This document shows, piece by piece, positions 17,290 through 27,067 of a stretch of DNA of 64,000 bases (the first letter of the stretch is position 1; the number at the start of each line of letters is the position of its first letter). This DNA is from Nitrosospira multiformis (lineage in GTDB: Bacteria; Pseudomonadota; Gammaproteobacteria; Burkholderiales; Nitrosomonadaceae): NCBI RefSeq assembly GCF_900103165.1, contig NZ_FNKY01000001.1:930001-994000 (forward strand), read 5' to 3'. The notes under the pieces were generated by a model. That model was not told where the DNA came from, made no database searches, and was given only the letters and a program-made list of their open reading frames with translations. The translations under genes and the position numbers were made by a program.

Positions 17290-18330
17290 ATGCCGATCCC
17301 GTCGTCGGTTATGCCTTTGTCCAACCCCTCCATTGACGTGGTAATCCCGGTCTATAACGCGCCCGAACTGACGCGGTGCTGCATTGATTCCGTCGTGACT
17401 TGCCTCGGCCGGTCCATAGAATATATTTATATTCAGGATGATGCATCCGACCCTGAAACACATCAGATGCTTGATAGCTTGCCTTATGAGCATATCCATG
17501 TCCACCACGCGCCAAAAAACCAGGGCTTTGGCGCATCTGTAAACGAAGCGATTAAACGATCCAGCGCATCCTGTGTGCTGGTGCTCAACTCGGATGTCGA
17601 AGTCAGCGAAAATTTTCTGCCGCTGTTGTATACGGCGCTAGCGACTGACCCGCAGCTTGCGGTGATCATTCCCGCCGGCAACGACTACGCCAAGCATGAT
17701 CTGGAGCAATATTTGCGCAGGCCCGGTGGCTACATTCCAACGCAGCGCCTGCAAGGCCACGCGTTTCTGGTTCGGCGCGACGTTTTTCTGGAGATCGGTG
17801 GTTTCGACCCGGCATTCGGTCGAGGATATTATGAGGACATAGACCTCGGCCGGCGGCTAGACCTGGGAGGGTGGCGCCTCGGCGTGCATCCCGATGCTCA
17901 TATATACCATAAAGGCGGCGGGTCGTTCGGACGCGGGCGCGCATTCAGGGAACTGGCACGCCGCAACCGCAATCTTTACTACTCGCGTTATCCCAATGCA
18001 CGGCGCAATGTGCTGCTTCTCTCAGGTAATTCCATACCGGCGCATTTCCCCCCGAATCTCATGGATGCAATCGAGAACGTGTTTCACGCAGGAGGATACG
18101 TTCATTGGCTTGCGCCAATGCGCCCCGCGCGATTGATTCCGTGTTTACAAATGCGGCATGGTTTCAGTATAGAGCTCATGCTGCGAGGCTGGCGTGCCGA
18201 CAAGCGCGTCGCCGAAGTCTGGGTTTTATCGGATGCTCCACGCGTGTGGCGTGCTTTGCTCGATTTTTGGGCACGCATCCACGGCCTTAAAGTACTATTA
18301 TGGGAAGAGATCGCTTCAACGGAGGTTTAG
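17290..18330 (+). CDS. GT2-family glycosyltransferase (rhamnosyltransferase-like)
   Basis: 346-residue cytoplasmic glycosyltransferase. The GT-A landmarks are IDVVIPVYNAPELT (15-28), QDDASDP, the D-x-D-like LVLNSDVEV, GHAFLVRRDVFLEIGGFDP and the acidic GYYEDIDLGRRL. This order matches WbbL/rhamnosyltransferase-like enzymes that add sugars to O-antigen or capsule. I choose the ATG at 17290; two further ATGs follow before the domain, so the start is not certain. The C-terminal 80 residues lack family landmarks. Forms a two-gene unit with the preceding transferase. Confidence 0.8.
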   Translation: MPIPSSVMPLSNPSIDVVIPVYNAPELTRCCIDSVVTCLGRSIEYIYIQDDASDPETHQMLDSLPYEHIHVHHAPKNQGFGASVNEAIKRSSASCVLVLNSDVEVSENFLPLLYTALATDPQLAVIIPAGNDYAKHDLEQYLRRPGGYIPTQRLQGHAFLVRRDVFLEIGGFDPAFGRGYYEDIDLGRRLDLGGWRLGVHPDAHIYHKGGGSFGRGRAFRELARRNRNLYYSRYPNARRNVLLLSGNSIPAHFPPNLMDAIENVFHAGGYVHWLAPMRPARLIPCLQMRHGFSIELMLRGWRADKRVAEVWVLSDAPRVWRALLDFWARIHGLKVLLWEEIASTEV

Positions 18331-18346
18331 GCACGTTAATCTTTAA

Positions 18347-18468
18347 CCTGCATCGGGTCGTGACAAGCTGATTGGAAGGTGAAAATCAAACGATGCAGAA
18401 AATCTTTGTAGAGCATAGCGCCGAACTTGAGAATGAGTGAAAAATAAGCGTTTAACTGCCGGGTTTGG
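18347..18468. repeat. Dispersed repeat R1, diverged copy
   Basis: The left end CCTGCATCGGG is a degraded form of CCTAAATCCGG, and the right end AACTGCCGGGTTTGG is close to the inverted left end. Internal GAGTGAAAAATAAGCG matches the AAATGAGCGAT block of other copies. It fills the gap between the GT2 gene and the next coding region. Confidence 0.5.
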
Positions 18469-18510
18469 TTTCAATCTTTAGCAGGTAATCTAAAAGGATC
18501 GGGGGGTAAA

Positions 18511-19275
18511 ATGCGCATAACCATACTTGGATGCACCGGCGGTGTGGCGGCGGATTTAAGAAGCACTTGCCTGATGCTGGACGATGACATTCTGGTTGAT
18601 GTGGGTACTGGCGCGGGTGATTTAACGGTGAGCCAGATGCTGCAGATTGATACGGTATTTCTTACCCACTCCCATCTTGACCATGTAGCACTGCTGCCGA
18701 TGCTGGCTGACGTTGTGGGGCCGCGCCGGGATATGCCACTCACGGTTTATGCCCTACCTCAAACAATCGCCATACTCAAGCAAGATATGTTCAATTTTCG
18801 GCTTTGGCCGGATTACACCATCCTGCCTTCGCCGGAGAAACCCTATGTCGTGTTCGAGCCCATCGTGGTAGGACAGATAGTGGAGTTATCAGGAAGAAAA
18901 ATCACTCCACTGCCGGTGCGGCATGCTGTGCCTGGTGTGGCCTATCAACTTGACAGCGGCAAGGCAAGCTTTGTCTTCAGTGGTGATACAACCTACCATG
19001 AGCCGTTCTGGAATGCGCTGAATGCAATCAGCAATCTGCGCTACCTGATGATCGAGGCAACGTTTCTCAACTACAACACGGCGGGCGCGGAGGCCTCCGG
19101 CCATATGCGCCCGGAACTGCTGGCAAAGGGTTTAGATCAACTCAATAAAACGGTACGTCTTTTGATTACGCATATGGAACCCGGCAATGAGGATGCCACG
19201 ATGGCGGAAATTGAGACAGTGGCAGGAGAATTCAAACCGGAAAGATTGAAGCGCGGGCAGGTATTCGAGCTTTAA
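18511..19275 (+). CDS. MBL-fold hydrolase, class II cyclic-nucleotide phosphodiesterase-like
   Basis: 254-residue metallo-beta-lactamase-fold protein with the metal motif THSHLDHVALL, later aspartate in FSGDTTYHE and the histidine of LLITHMEPGNED. The early GCTGGVAADLRST and the spacing of motifs are closest to class II 3',5'-cAMP phosphodiesterases (CpdP/PDE1 type) and RNase Z relatives. A strong GGGGGG element precedes the ATG. It stands alone between a repeat and the convergent corA gene. A cyclic-nucleotide substrate is a family guess, not proven. Confidence 0.75.
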   Translation: MRITILGCTGGVAADLRSTCLMLDDDILVDVGTGAGDLTVSQMLQIDTVFLTHSHLDHVALLPMLADVVGPRRDMPLTVYALPQTIAILKQDMFNFRLWPDYTILPSPEKPYVVFEPIVVGQIVELSGRKITPLPVRHAVPGVAYQLDSGKASFVFSGDTTYHEPFWNALNAISNLRYLMIEATFLNYNTAGAEASGHMRPELLAKGLDQLNKTVRLLITHMEPGNEDATMAEIETVAGEFKPERLKRGQVFEL

Positions 19276-19365
19276 CGAACTTCTGACCAAGCTTTCCGCT
19301 CTGGGCGGGTGACACGTTCCGCGAGGATCTATTCAACGGTTTCCAAGTTTGGGCCGCTCACTTTG

Positions 19366-20436
19366 CTACAACCATTTCTTCCAGCGAAACAAGGCCAGCA
19401 TTCCCACGCTGATTGTGACCATAACCCCCAGCACCACAAAAAACCCCCACTCCCATTCGAGTCCCGGCAGGTGCCTGAAGTTCATGCCGTAGATGCCGGC
19501 AATCAATGTCAGCGGCATGAATATGGTGGTGATAACGGTGAGAACTTTCATCACTATACTGATGCGGTAGCTCACGCTGGACACGTAGATATCGAGCATG
19601 CCTGCTGTCAAGTCGCGCAAGGACTCGACCGACTCGATAATGTGAATGATGTGATCGTATACGTCCCGCAGATAAAGTAATGTATTGCGGGTGAACAGCG
19701 GCGAATCCCCCCGTTGCAATGAACTGATGACTTCACGTAGCGGCCACAGCGATTTTCGCAGGAAAACCCCTTCACGCTTCAGGCGGTAAATTGAATGCAG
19801 GGTACTGGGTTGAGGGTGGGTTATCAACTCTGTCTCCAGCACTTCAGTTTTCTCGTCGAACTGCTCAAGAGTGACGAAGTAGCTGTCAACAATGGAATCA
19901 ATCAGGCTATACATCAGAAAATCCGCGCCTGACTGCCTGATCTGGCCTTTGCCGGCACGTAATCGCTCACGCACCGCCCCGAAGTGGGTATCATCCGTTT
20001 CAAGAAACGATAGTACGAAATTTTTTCCCAGTACCAGGCTGATCTGATCTGAATCTATTCTTTCTTCCGTTCCGTTGTATTCACAACTAAAGATTTTCAG
20101 CACCACGTAGAGATAATCGCCGTAATCCTCCAGCTTGGAACGCTGGTCGGTGTTGAATATGTCCTCCAGCACCAATGGATGGAGGTCAAAACAAGCACCG
20201 ATTTGTTCCATCATGCGGGTATCACCCAATCCATGAACGTTGATCCACTGGATACCGTGCGCAAATCTGGTTTTATCAGCCAGATCCGCAGTGGTTATCT
20301 CTGACTCGCGTACACCATTGTCGTCATAGTCGAGCAAAATGATGCGGGGGGTGACATTTTTCTTTTTGCCAATATGCACCAGTGTGCCCGGCGGCAATCC
20401 TGCTTTAGTGGATCTCTTTTTTGAATGGGATGCCAT
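19366..20436 (-). CDS. corA: CorA-type Mg2+/Co2+ transporter
   Basis: 356-residue CorA channel/transporter. A large N-terminal cytoplasmic domain (about 1-290) is followed by two C-terminal membrane helices, the first ending in the diagnostic YGMNF motif of the selectivity loop, then FFVVLGVMVTISVGMLALF and a basic tail RWKKWL. It takes up magnesium (and cobalt or nickel) down the membrane potential. I use the ATG at 20436, one codon inside a TTG. It begins 15 bp after the ppx stop, so the two are probably co-transcribed. Confidence 0.9.
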   Translation of the reverse strand: MASHSKKRSTKAGLPPGTLVHIGKKKNVTPRIILLDYDDNGVRESEITTADLADKTRFAHGIQWINVHGLGDTRMMEQIGACFDLHPLVLEDIFNTDQRSKLEDYGDYLYVVLKIFSCEYNGTEERIDSDQISLVLGKNFVLSFLETDDTHFGAVRERLRAGKGQIRQSGADFLMYSLIDSIVDSYFVTLEQFDEKTEVLETELITHPQPSTLHSIYRLKREGVFLRKSLWPLREVISSLQRGDSPLFTRNTLLYLRDVYDHIIHIIESVESLRDLTAGMLDIYVSSVSYRISIVMKVLTVITTIFMPLTLIAGIYGMNFRHLPGLEWEWGFFVVLGVMVTISVGMLALFRWKKWL

Positions 20437-20450
20437 CAACCTTATCCGGG

Positions 20451-21995
20451 CTATACACCGATTGTGCTTCTGACTGTTTTACAGCCCATGTTTCCTTCCA
20501 GCCGCTCCTTGATACGGAAATTAAAGCCAAGAGTCGCCCATTCTTCGATTTCGGCGGACAGCGCGGTATCGGTTAACGGATTGCGTTGCAGCCATCCCTG
20601 CTCGGTAATCAGCTCGAATTCCGTATTGTCCATACGCACATTGAGCTGAGGCAACTCGATATCGCAGCGGCTGCGGTGAAATAATGTTGCCAGACGCAGC
20701 GCGAACAGCAGGGCAAAATCCAGCGGTTCGACAACAACCCCCCGCACTTTGCCGATAAGGCCCCGATGAGCAAGCGTAAGCAGACTCAGGCGCTCCTGCT
20801 CCATCCGTGAGAAGCCGGGCATATCCGCGTTACCGAGGATATATGCCGAGTGTTTGTGATAGCCGGAATGAGCCACTGAAATACCGACTTCATGTAGCCG
20901 TGCCGCCCATGACAGGCTTTGGAGCATTTCTTCCATGTCATCAGGGAAAGCCGTCAGCAATTGCGTTCCCAGCAGTAGCGCCGACGTTTCCACCCGCCTC
21001 GCTTGAGCGGAATCCACCCGGTAACGTTGCATGAATTGTCTCACGGTCATTTCGCGCATATCCTGATTATGGAAACGTCCCAGCAAATCATAGAGTACGC
21101 CTTGGCGCAATGCTCCCATAGCCTGTGACATGCGGCGAATGCCTAGCTCGGAGAACGCGGCGGACATGATGGCGAACCCGCCAGGGATGACAGGCGCCCG
21201 GTCAGTACGCAATCCGGCAATTTCCAGCTTTTTAATATCGCCAGCCCTGAGCAGATAGTCGCGAAAATTGTCCAGCCCTTCCGGGGTGATGTCACCATCG
21301 CTACCGCTTGCATCGAGATTGTTCAGTTCTATTATTTCACCCAGTGCGCGCGCGGTGCCGGATGAGCCGAATGCATCCTGCCAATGGGTACTGGAGAATT
21401 CGGCGGCGATAGCCTGTACTTCGCTTCGCGCCGCGAGTTCAGCCCGCTTCATCGCACCTTTGGTGATCTTGCCATCCGGAAAAAAAAGCAGGCTGTAACT
21501 GACACAGCCCATATAGAGACTTTCCAGTTTAACGGGCTTCAGCCGTCTGCCGATGATAAATTCGGTAGAGCCCCCGCCGATGTCCATAACCAGACGATTG
21601 CTGGTGGAGGCTGGCAGGCTGTGCGCGACGCCCAGGTAGATGAGCCGTGCTTCCTCGCGCCCCGCGATAACTTCGATCGGGAATCCGAGGGCAGCTTCCG
21701 CTTTTTTTAGAAAAGCCGATCCATTCTTCGCGACTCTTAGCGTATTTGTTCCGACTGCTCGAACGGAGTGCGGTGGAAAACCACGCAGACGCTCACCAAA
21801 GCGTTTCAAGCAATCCAATGCGCGTGCCTGGGAATCTTCGTCCAGCCGCTTGTCGGCAGTCAGGCCGGCGGCAAGCCGTACCATTTCGCGTAAGCTGTCC
21901 AGCGGATAGATCTGTTTGCCTACCACCCGCGCTACCTGCAAACGAAAGCTGTTTGAGCCAAGGTCTACTGCCGCAAGGGTGGAATATTCGAGCAT
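20451..21995 (-). CDS. ppx: Exopolyphosphatase (Ppx/GppA family)
   Basis: 514-residue ASKHA-fold phosphatase that removes phosphate from polyphosphate ends or converts pppGpp to ppGpp. The N-terminal AAVDLGSNSFRLQVARV and the second phosphate loop VMDIGGGSTEFIIG are both present, followed by a C-terminal HD-like helical domain (about 310-514) with the usual SWAARLHEVGI segment. Length agrees with Ppx rather than short GppA. It is next to phoU on the same strand, with a 187-bp repeat element between them, so it belongs to phosphate homeostasis. Confidence 0.88.
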   Translation of the reverse strand: MLEYSTLAAVDLGSNSFRLQVARVVGKQIYPLDSLREMVRLAAGLTADKRLDEDSQARALDCLKRFGERLRGFPPHSVRAVGTNTLRVAKNGSAFLKKAEAALGFPIEVIAGREEARLIYLGVAHSLPASTSNRLVMDIGGGSTEFIIGRRLKPVKLESLYMGCVSYSLLFFPDGKITKGAMKRAELAARSEVQAIAAEFSSTHWQDAFGSSGTARALGEIIELNNLDASGSDGDITPEGLDNFRDYLLRAGDIKKLEIAGLRTDRAPVIPGGFAIMSAAFSELGIRRMSQAMGALRQGVLYDLLGRFHNQDMREMTVRQFMQRYRVDSAQARRVETSALLLGTQLLTAFPDDMEEMLQSLSWAARLHEVGISVAHSGYHKHSAYILGNADMPGFSRMEQERLSLLTLAHRGLIGKVRGVVVEPLDFALLFALRLATLFHRSRCDIELPQLNVRMDNTEFELITEQGWLQRNPLTDTALSAEIEEWATLGFNFRIKERLEGNMGCKTVRSTIGV

Positions 21996-22018
21996 GGCTT
22001 TCCAATTCAGAATTATTG

Positions 22019-22205
22019 CTAGGGCCTGTTAACACTTATTTTGCACCCGCGACGGCGACGGATTTCATCCAGCACGAGGCATGAGCCGCGCGGCGGAGCA
22101 GGCCTCCGTAAGCGGCGAATAACGACGGGCTGGATGAAATCCGTCCCGTCCCTTCGGGTTGCGCACAAAAAACGCGGATGCGAAATAAGTGTTAACAGGC
22201 CCTAG
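22019..22205. repeat. R3, 187-bp MITE-like element with 23-bp perfect terminal repeats
   Basis: The ends 22019-22041 and 22183-22205 are perfect 23-bp inverted repeats (core GGGCCTGTTAACACTTA), each bordered by CTAG. A second inverted pair, GACGGATTTCATCCAG at 22057-22072 and its complement at 22130-22145, lies inside. There is no coding sequence. The structure fits a non-autonomous transposable element; the end sequence recalls IS5-group ends, but that is memory, not a search. Confidence 0.8.
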
Positions 22206-22211
22206 ACAGAT

Positions 22212-22919
22212 TTACTCTCTGACTTCACGTTCAATCTCTTCAACCGTCACATGCCGCACATCCTTGCCCTTAACCATATAGATTACGTACTCCGCCATAT
22301 TTTTGGCGTGATCGCCAATGCGTTCAATCGCTTTTGCCACAAACAGGATTTCCAGCGCGGTGGAAATTTTGCGTGGATCTTCCATCATGAAGGTAATGAG
22401 CTGGCGCATGATGGAGCGGAATTCCTCATCGACCTGTTCATCCTGGCGCACGACACGGGCGGCCGCCGCCAGATCCAGGCGAGCGAATGCATCCAGGGAT
22501 TTGTGCAGCATGTCCATCGCGATATTGGCGACATGCCTGATCTCGACAAACCGTGGCATATGCATGCGATCAGCTGCGTAAATCAGCTTGGCCATGCGTG
22601 CAATCTTTTCCGCTTCATCACCAATGCGTTCCAGATCGGTAATGGTTTTGATGACCGTCATAATCATGCGTAAATCGCCGGCGGCGGGTTGGCGGCGTGC
22701 GATGATCTGGCTGCAAATTTCGTCTATTGCCACTTCCATCGCATTCACCCGATGGTCATCGGCAACAATATTCTCGATCAGGCCTTCGTTACCGCTGGTA
22801 AGCGCCTCAATGGCTTTTTCGATCTGTTCTTCCACAAACCCACCCATATGCAGCACACGCGTGCGCACCGCCTCAAGATCAGTGTCGAACTGCTTGGATG
22901 TATGTTCACTGCTTGCCAT
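22212..22919 (-). CDS. phoU: PhoU, phosphate-signalling adaptor
   Basis: 235-residue all-helical cytoplasmic protein that links the Pst transporter to the PhoR sensor and damps the phosphate response. Two repeated three-helix PhoU units are visible, with the metal-binding E/D-rich motif in each: KTITDLERIGDEAEKIARM and VAKAIERIGDHAKNMAEYV. I start at the ATG of MASSEHTSKQFD (22919), the typical opening; a longer frame upstream has no support. The pst genes and phoBR are not in the window. Confidence 0.92.
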   Translation of the reverse strand: MASSEHTSKQFDTDLEAVRTRVLHMGGFVEEQIEKAIEALTSGNEGLIENIVADDHRVNAMEVAIDEICSQIIARRQPAAGDLRMIMTVIKTITDLERIGDEAEKIARMAKLIYAADRMHMPRFVEIRHVANIAMDMLHKSLDAFARLDLAAAARVVRQDEQVDEEFRSIMRQLITFMMEDPRKISTALEILFVAKAIERIGDHAKNMAEYVIYMVKGKDVRHVTVEEIEREVRE

Positions 22920-23001
22920 GGCGTAACCTGACTGGTTAGAAGAGACGAAAAATGATACTCGCAAGTTGTGACAGTTTTGTTGCTTTCCGTATTACATCAG
23001 A

Positions 23002-23661
23002 TCAGGTAACGATCGTCCGGGTGCCGGTATCGAGGCCCAGCAGCAACACATCGGCGCCGCGCTTCGCGAAAAGACCATTGGTCACCACACCCGTTATCTG
23101 ATTCAGTGCTGTCTCCAGTTCGACAGGGTTCAGAATTTGTAAACCATGCACATCCAGGATTATATTGCCGTTGTCCGTGATAAATCCCTGGCGCAGTACC
23201 GGTTCCCCTCCCAGTCGCGTGATCTCGCGTGCCACATAGCCGCGGGCCATAGGGATCACTTCCACCGGGAGCGGAAATTTGCCGAGCACTGGTACGAGCT
23301 TACCCTGGTCCGCTATGCAGATAAATTTTTTAGCCACAGCGGCGACAATTTTCTCGCGTGTCAACGCGCCGCCGCCCCCTTTTATCATGGCCAGATGCTC
23401 GGTAATTTCGTCTGTGCCGTCTACATATACCGGGAGTGCATCAATACTGTTCAGATCAATCACTTCGATGCCGTGTCCCCTCAGGCGCTGGGCTGTTGCT
23501 TCGGAGCTTGCCACCGCACCGTCGATCTTATGCTTGATATTGGACAGTTCATCTATGAAGTAATTTGCGGTGGAGCCGGTGCCCACTCCAACCACGCAAC
23601 CAGTGGGGATATGCTGGATAGCGGCTTGGGCGGCCGCGCGTTTCTGTTCGTCTTGCGTCAT
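23002..23661 (-). CDS. rpiA: Ribose-5-phosphate isomerase A
   Basis: 219-residue RpiA, interconverting ribose-5-phosphate and ribulose-5-phosphate in the pentose phosphate and Calvin cycles. [15 protein letters not shown] (20-34), [22 protein letters not shown] and [14 protein letters not shown] contain the phosphate-binding and catalytic Asp, Glu and Lys residues of the family. Length is typical. It is transcribed alone, separated from the divergent ilvA by repeat R2. Confidence 0.95.
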   Translation of the reverse strand: MTQDEQKRAAAQAAIQHIPTGCVVGVGTGSTANYFIDELSNIKHKIDGAVASSEATAQRLRGHGIEVIDLNSIDALPVYVDGTDEITEHLAMIKGGGGALTREKIVAAVAKKFICIADQGKLVPVLGKFPLPVEVIPMARGYVAREITRLGGEPVLRQGFITDNGNIILDVHGLQILNPVELETALNQITGVVTNGLFAKRGADVLLLGLDTGTRTIVT

Positions 23662-23734
23662 GATGTATTGTGTGAGTGAAAATAAGTTTTAGGATAATCC
23701 TATCCGTCAAATATAACAACGTGGCGGGCTGTCC

Positions 23735-23895
23735 AGCAGCCTGCCGGACTTAACGAAAATCGGCCGCAAGGTTTCCGGCCGGTTCATATTTCGCCACTTT
23801 TTCGGCTAATAGAACAATTATGAGCCTCAAAGCCGTCAAAATCTGTTCTCGCCGAATCTTTTTTTGCTTCGATTCTTCAAGTCGGACTGGCTGCT
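23735..23895. repeat. Dispersed repeat R2, copy 1
   Basis: 161 bp bounded by imperfect inverted repeats: AGCAGCCTGCCGGACTTAA at the left and a complement of AGCAGCCAGTCCGACTTGAA at the right. Internal blocks GGCTAATAGAACA, CGTCAAAATC and TTTTTTGCTTCGATTCTT recur in the copy at 50299-50474. Non-coding; occupies the rpiA/ilvA divergent spacer, ending 57 bp before the ilvA start. Confidence 0.7.
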
Positions 23896-23952
23896 AGAGC
23901 GCCCTCGGCATGCTAAAATCCGCAGTTTCCGACTTTGCGAACATAAGCAGCG

Positions 23953-25464
23953 ATGAAAAACGATTATCTCGAAAGAATTCTCACTTCTCAGGTTTATGAT
24001 GTGGCGGAAGAGACCCCAATGGAGCTGGCATCCAATCTGTCTGCGCGCATTCACAACTCCCTATTCCTGAAGCGCGAGGACATGCAGCCGGTGTTTTCAT
24101 TCAAAGTGCGCGGGGCCTACAATAAAATGGTCAAACTTTCTCCTGCGATGCTCAAGCGTGGCGTGGTGACCGCTTCCGCCGGCAATCATGCACAGGGGGT
24201 GGCGCTCGCGGCGCAGCGGCTTCATTGCCGGGCAACCATTGTGATGCCTGTTACCACACCACAAATCAAAATGCAGGCAGTAGAGGCGCGTGGCGCGACC
24301 GTGATTACCCATGGCGATTCCTACGATGAGGCCTATGCTCACGCATTGAAGTTTGCAACAGAGAAACGCGTGACTTTTGTGCATCCCTACGATGATCCTG
24401 ATGTCATTGCAGGACAAGGTACCGTTGGAATGGAGATCCTGCGCCAACATAGCGGTCCTATTCACGCCATATTTGCACCGATAGGCGGCGGCGGCCTTAT
24501 TTCCGGCATTGCCGCCTATGTGAAAAGACTGCGTCCGGAAATCAAGATTATCGGCGTCGAGCCTGTGGATGCGGATACCATGTACCAGTCGTTGCGTGCC
24601 GGGCGCCGAATCAAACTTGCCCAGGTGGGGCTATTCGCGGATGGCGTGGCGGTGAAGCAAGTGGGCGTGGAAACCTTCCGCTTGTGTCGTGAACTATTGG
24701 ACGAAATCATCCTGGTGGATACCGACACCATTTGCGCTGCGATCAAGGACGTGTTCGAGGATACTCGAACTGTCCTGGAGCCGTCGGGGGCACTTTCGAT
24801 CGCTGGCGCGAAAATTTATGCCAAGCGAGAAAATATTCGCGATAAAAGTCTGATTGCGATTGCCTCGGGTGCAAATATGAATTTCGATCGGCTGCGTCAT
24901 ATTTCCGAGCGAGCGGAACTGGGCGAACAGCGGGAGGCGGTGATGGCGGTTACCATTCCCGAGCAGCCAGGTAGCTTCAGGAAATTTTGTGCCATGCTGG
25001 GTACAAAAAGTATTACTGAATTCAACTATCGTTACGCTGACCCGAAAGAAGCGCACGTATTTGTGGCGGTATCGGTACGCAACCGCGATGAAGCGACAAA
25101 ATTGATCAGGAGTCTGGAGAAAAGCGGCCTGCGCACGGAAGATTTAACCGACAATGAAATGGCAAAACTGCATATACGCCATCTGGTGGGAGGGCGTGCC
25201 CGGGAAGTGAAAAATGAGCTCCTCTACCGCTTTGAATTTCCCGATCGCCCAGGAGCGCTGATGAAATTTCTGAACAGCATGGGTCATCACTGGAATATCA
25301 GCCTGTTCCACTATCGCAATCATGGTGCCGACTACGGCCGGGTACTGGTGGGTATGGAAGTGCCTCCAGAAGAGAAAGCCGAGTTCAAGGCATTTCTCAA
25401 GGGGATGGATAATCATTACTGGGATGAAAGCAGCAATCCGGCGTATAAATTGTTTCTTGCATAG
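23953..25464 (+). CDS. ilvA: Threonine ammonia-lyase, biosynthetic
   Basis: 503-residue PLP enzyme converting threonine to 2-oxobutanoate, the first step to isoleucine. The cofactor lysine is K51 in FSFKVRGAYNKM; SAGNHAQGVALAA and the phosphate-binding GGGGLISG are present. Residues about 330-500 carry two ACT-like regulatory domains (EQPGSFRKFC and PDRPGALMKFL), which mark the allosteric, isoleucine-inhibited long form rather than the short catabolic one. The gene is away from the ilvBHC operon at the other end of the window. Confidence 0.95.
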   Translation: MKNDYLERILTSQVYDVAEETPMELASNLSARIHNSLFLKREDMQPVFSFKVRGAYNKMVKLSPAMLKRGVVTASAGNHAQGVALAAQRLHCRATIVMPVTTPQIKMQAVEARGATVITHGDSYDEAYAHALKFATEKRVTFVHPYDDPDVIAGQGTVGMEILRQHSGPIHAIFAPIGGGGLISGIAAYVKRLRPEIKIIGVEPVDADTMYQSLRAGRRIKLAQVGLFADGVAVKQVGVETFRLCRELLDEIILVDTDTICAAIKDVFEDTRTVLEPSGALSIAGAKIYAKRENIRDKSLIAIASGANMNFDRLRHISERAELGEQREAVMAVTIPEQPGSFRKFCAMLGTKSITEFNYRYADPKEAHVFVAVSVRNRDEATKLIRSLEKSGLRTEDLTDNEMAKLHIRHLVGGRAREVKNELLYRFEFPDRPGALMKFLNSMGHHWNISLFHYRNHGADYGRVLVGMEVPPEEKAEFKAFLKGMDNHYWDESSNPAYKLFLA

Positions 25465-25665
25465 GGATGCTACGATTCCTTTTAATTTCGGTAAGCCGGG
25501 ATCCGGATGGACGGTTCCGGCGGAACGGCAGTTTATGAATGAATGTATTTTTATGTTTGAAAGAAGTAGTGGTGGATTAGTATTGTGTAATAGCGCACCC
25601 TAAAAATAATAATGATTTCTTTTTTTATCAGGTCCTTATGTCTAGGGAACTAAGGAAATTCACAA

Positions 25666-27008
25666 ATGAAATGTCTGCCCAAATGCAGAAGCCGAATGGT
25701 ATTTGCCATAGCAGGCAGTCTGTTATCAATTGTTATGACGGTCAGCAGTGCTTACGCGAATAACACTTATGCTAATAACCTGGTCAATTTTTTCAGAGAC
25801 AGCGGCATAAAGGTAGGAGGCTGGATCAACGCCGGAGCGACTTTCAATCCAAATTTTCCGGGCAATGGCTACAATGGCCCCGTCACTTTCGCTGACCGGG
25901 CGAATCGTTTTCAACTGAATCAGTTTAATATATTCATACAGCGTACCGTGTTAACCGAAGGTAAGTCGTTTGATATCGGGGGCCGCTTTGATTTCATGTT
26001 TGGTACCGATGCTATTTATACCCAGGCTTTCGGTATTCCTCCCTTTGATGTAAATTCCGGGCAACCATTGAACAGGGGAAACTGGGATCTGGATTTGTGC
26101 TGTTCTTCGACTCGTACCTACGGTATCGCACTCCCGCAGGCTTATGCGGAGGTCTACGTTCCAGTTGGTAACGGCCTGAACCTCAAGGTAGGCCATTTTT
26201 ACTCGCCAACCGGTTATGAGACTGTCGCCGCGCCTGACAACTTCTTTTATACTCACGCCTATACCTTTAATAATGGTGAACCGTTTACCCATACCGGGTT
26301 GATGGGTAATTACTCAATCAATAAGAATTGGTCGCTTATGGGTGGCGCAACCACTGGCAGCGCAACCGGTGGATGGGACGGGGGTTTTAACAAGCAGTTG
26401 GGTAACTGGGGGGGTTAGGCGGGATTACCTGGACCAGTAATGATATGAGAAGCTCGATTAATGTCACGGGCACCTACGCCGAGACCTCCACACGGAGCAA
26501 TCAGCCCTGGGGTATGTACAGCGTCGTGCTGCAACATAGGGTCACGACCAAAACACACTTTGTTTTGCACCACACACACGGTTATGCCGGGGGCGTTTTG
26601 TTGAATGGCTCACCTAAAAATGCGGAATGGTATGGTATCAGCACGCATTTGTATTATGACTTACTGGAAGATTTGTCTATAGGTGTCCGTGGAGAATGGT
26701 TTCATGACAGGGATGGTTTCCGTGTCTTTTCACCATTCCGGGTACTTGCCGCTACCAATCACACGGGATTCAGTTTTGCGGGTGCTTTTGCGCCCACCGC
26801 GGTGCCTGCTGATTATTATGCAGTCACCCTGGGCATGAATTGGAAACCGGCAAAAAGACTCAAAGTTGACTGGAAACCGATGCAAAAATTGAATATCCGT
26901 CCCAACATTCGTTATGACAGGGCAGATGGCATCGATCAGTCCTATCGGCCTTTCGATAGCAGAAAGGATCAATTCCTGTTTTCCGTGGACGCCACCATTC
27001 CGTTCTGA
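25666..27008 (+). pseudogene. BBP2-type outer-membrane porin, frameshifted in a G tract
   Basis: Paralogue of the intact gene at 28849. The first part (25666-26418) has a signal peptide ending in SSAYA and reads through to QLGNWGG, where a stop follows. The same protein continues in the next frame from about 26415 (GGITWTSND) to VDATIPF at 27008, the aromatic C-terminus of a beta-barrel protein. One extra G in the seven-G run at 26408-26414 would restore a single frame of about 447 residues. Either a recent inactivation, a phase-variable OFF state, or a sequencing error; the rest of the gene is intact and well conserved. Confidence 0.85.
26408..26414 (+). repeat. G7 tract at the porin frameshift
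   Basis: Seven G in a row where eight would keep the reading frame open. The paralogue at the same site uses mixed codons (TGG GGC GGT CTG), with no homopolymer. The site could slip during replication. Confidence 0.8.
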
Positions 27009-27067
27009 ACATTGATTGAGAGGCGAAAGTCGCGGTTTCTCATCATTTTAGGCGTGCTCTTAGGCAA

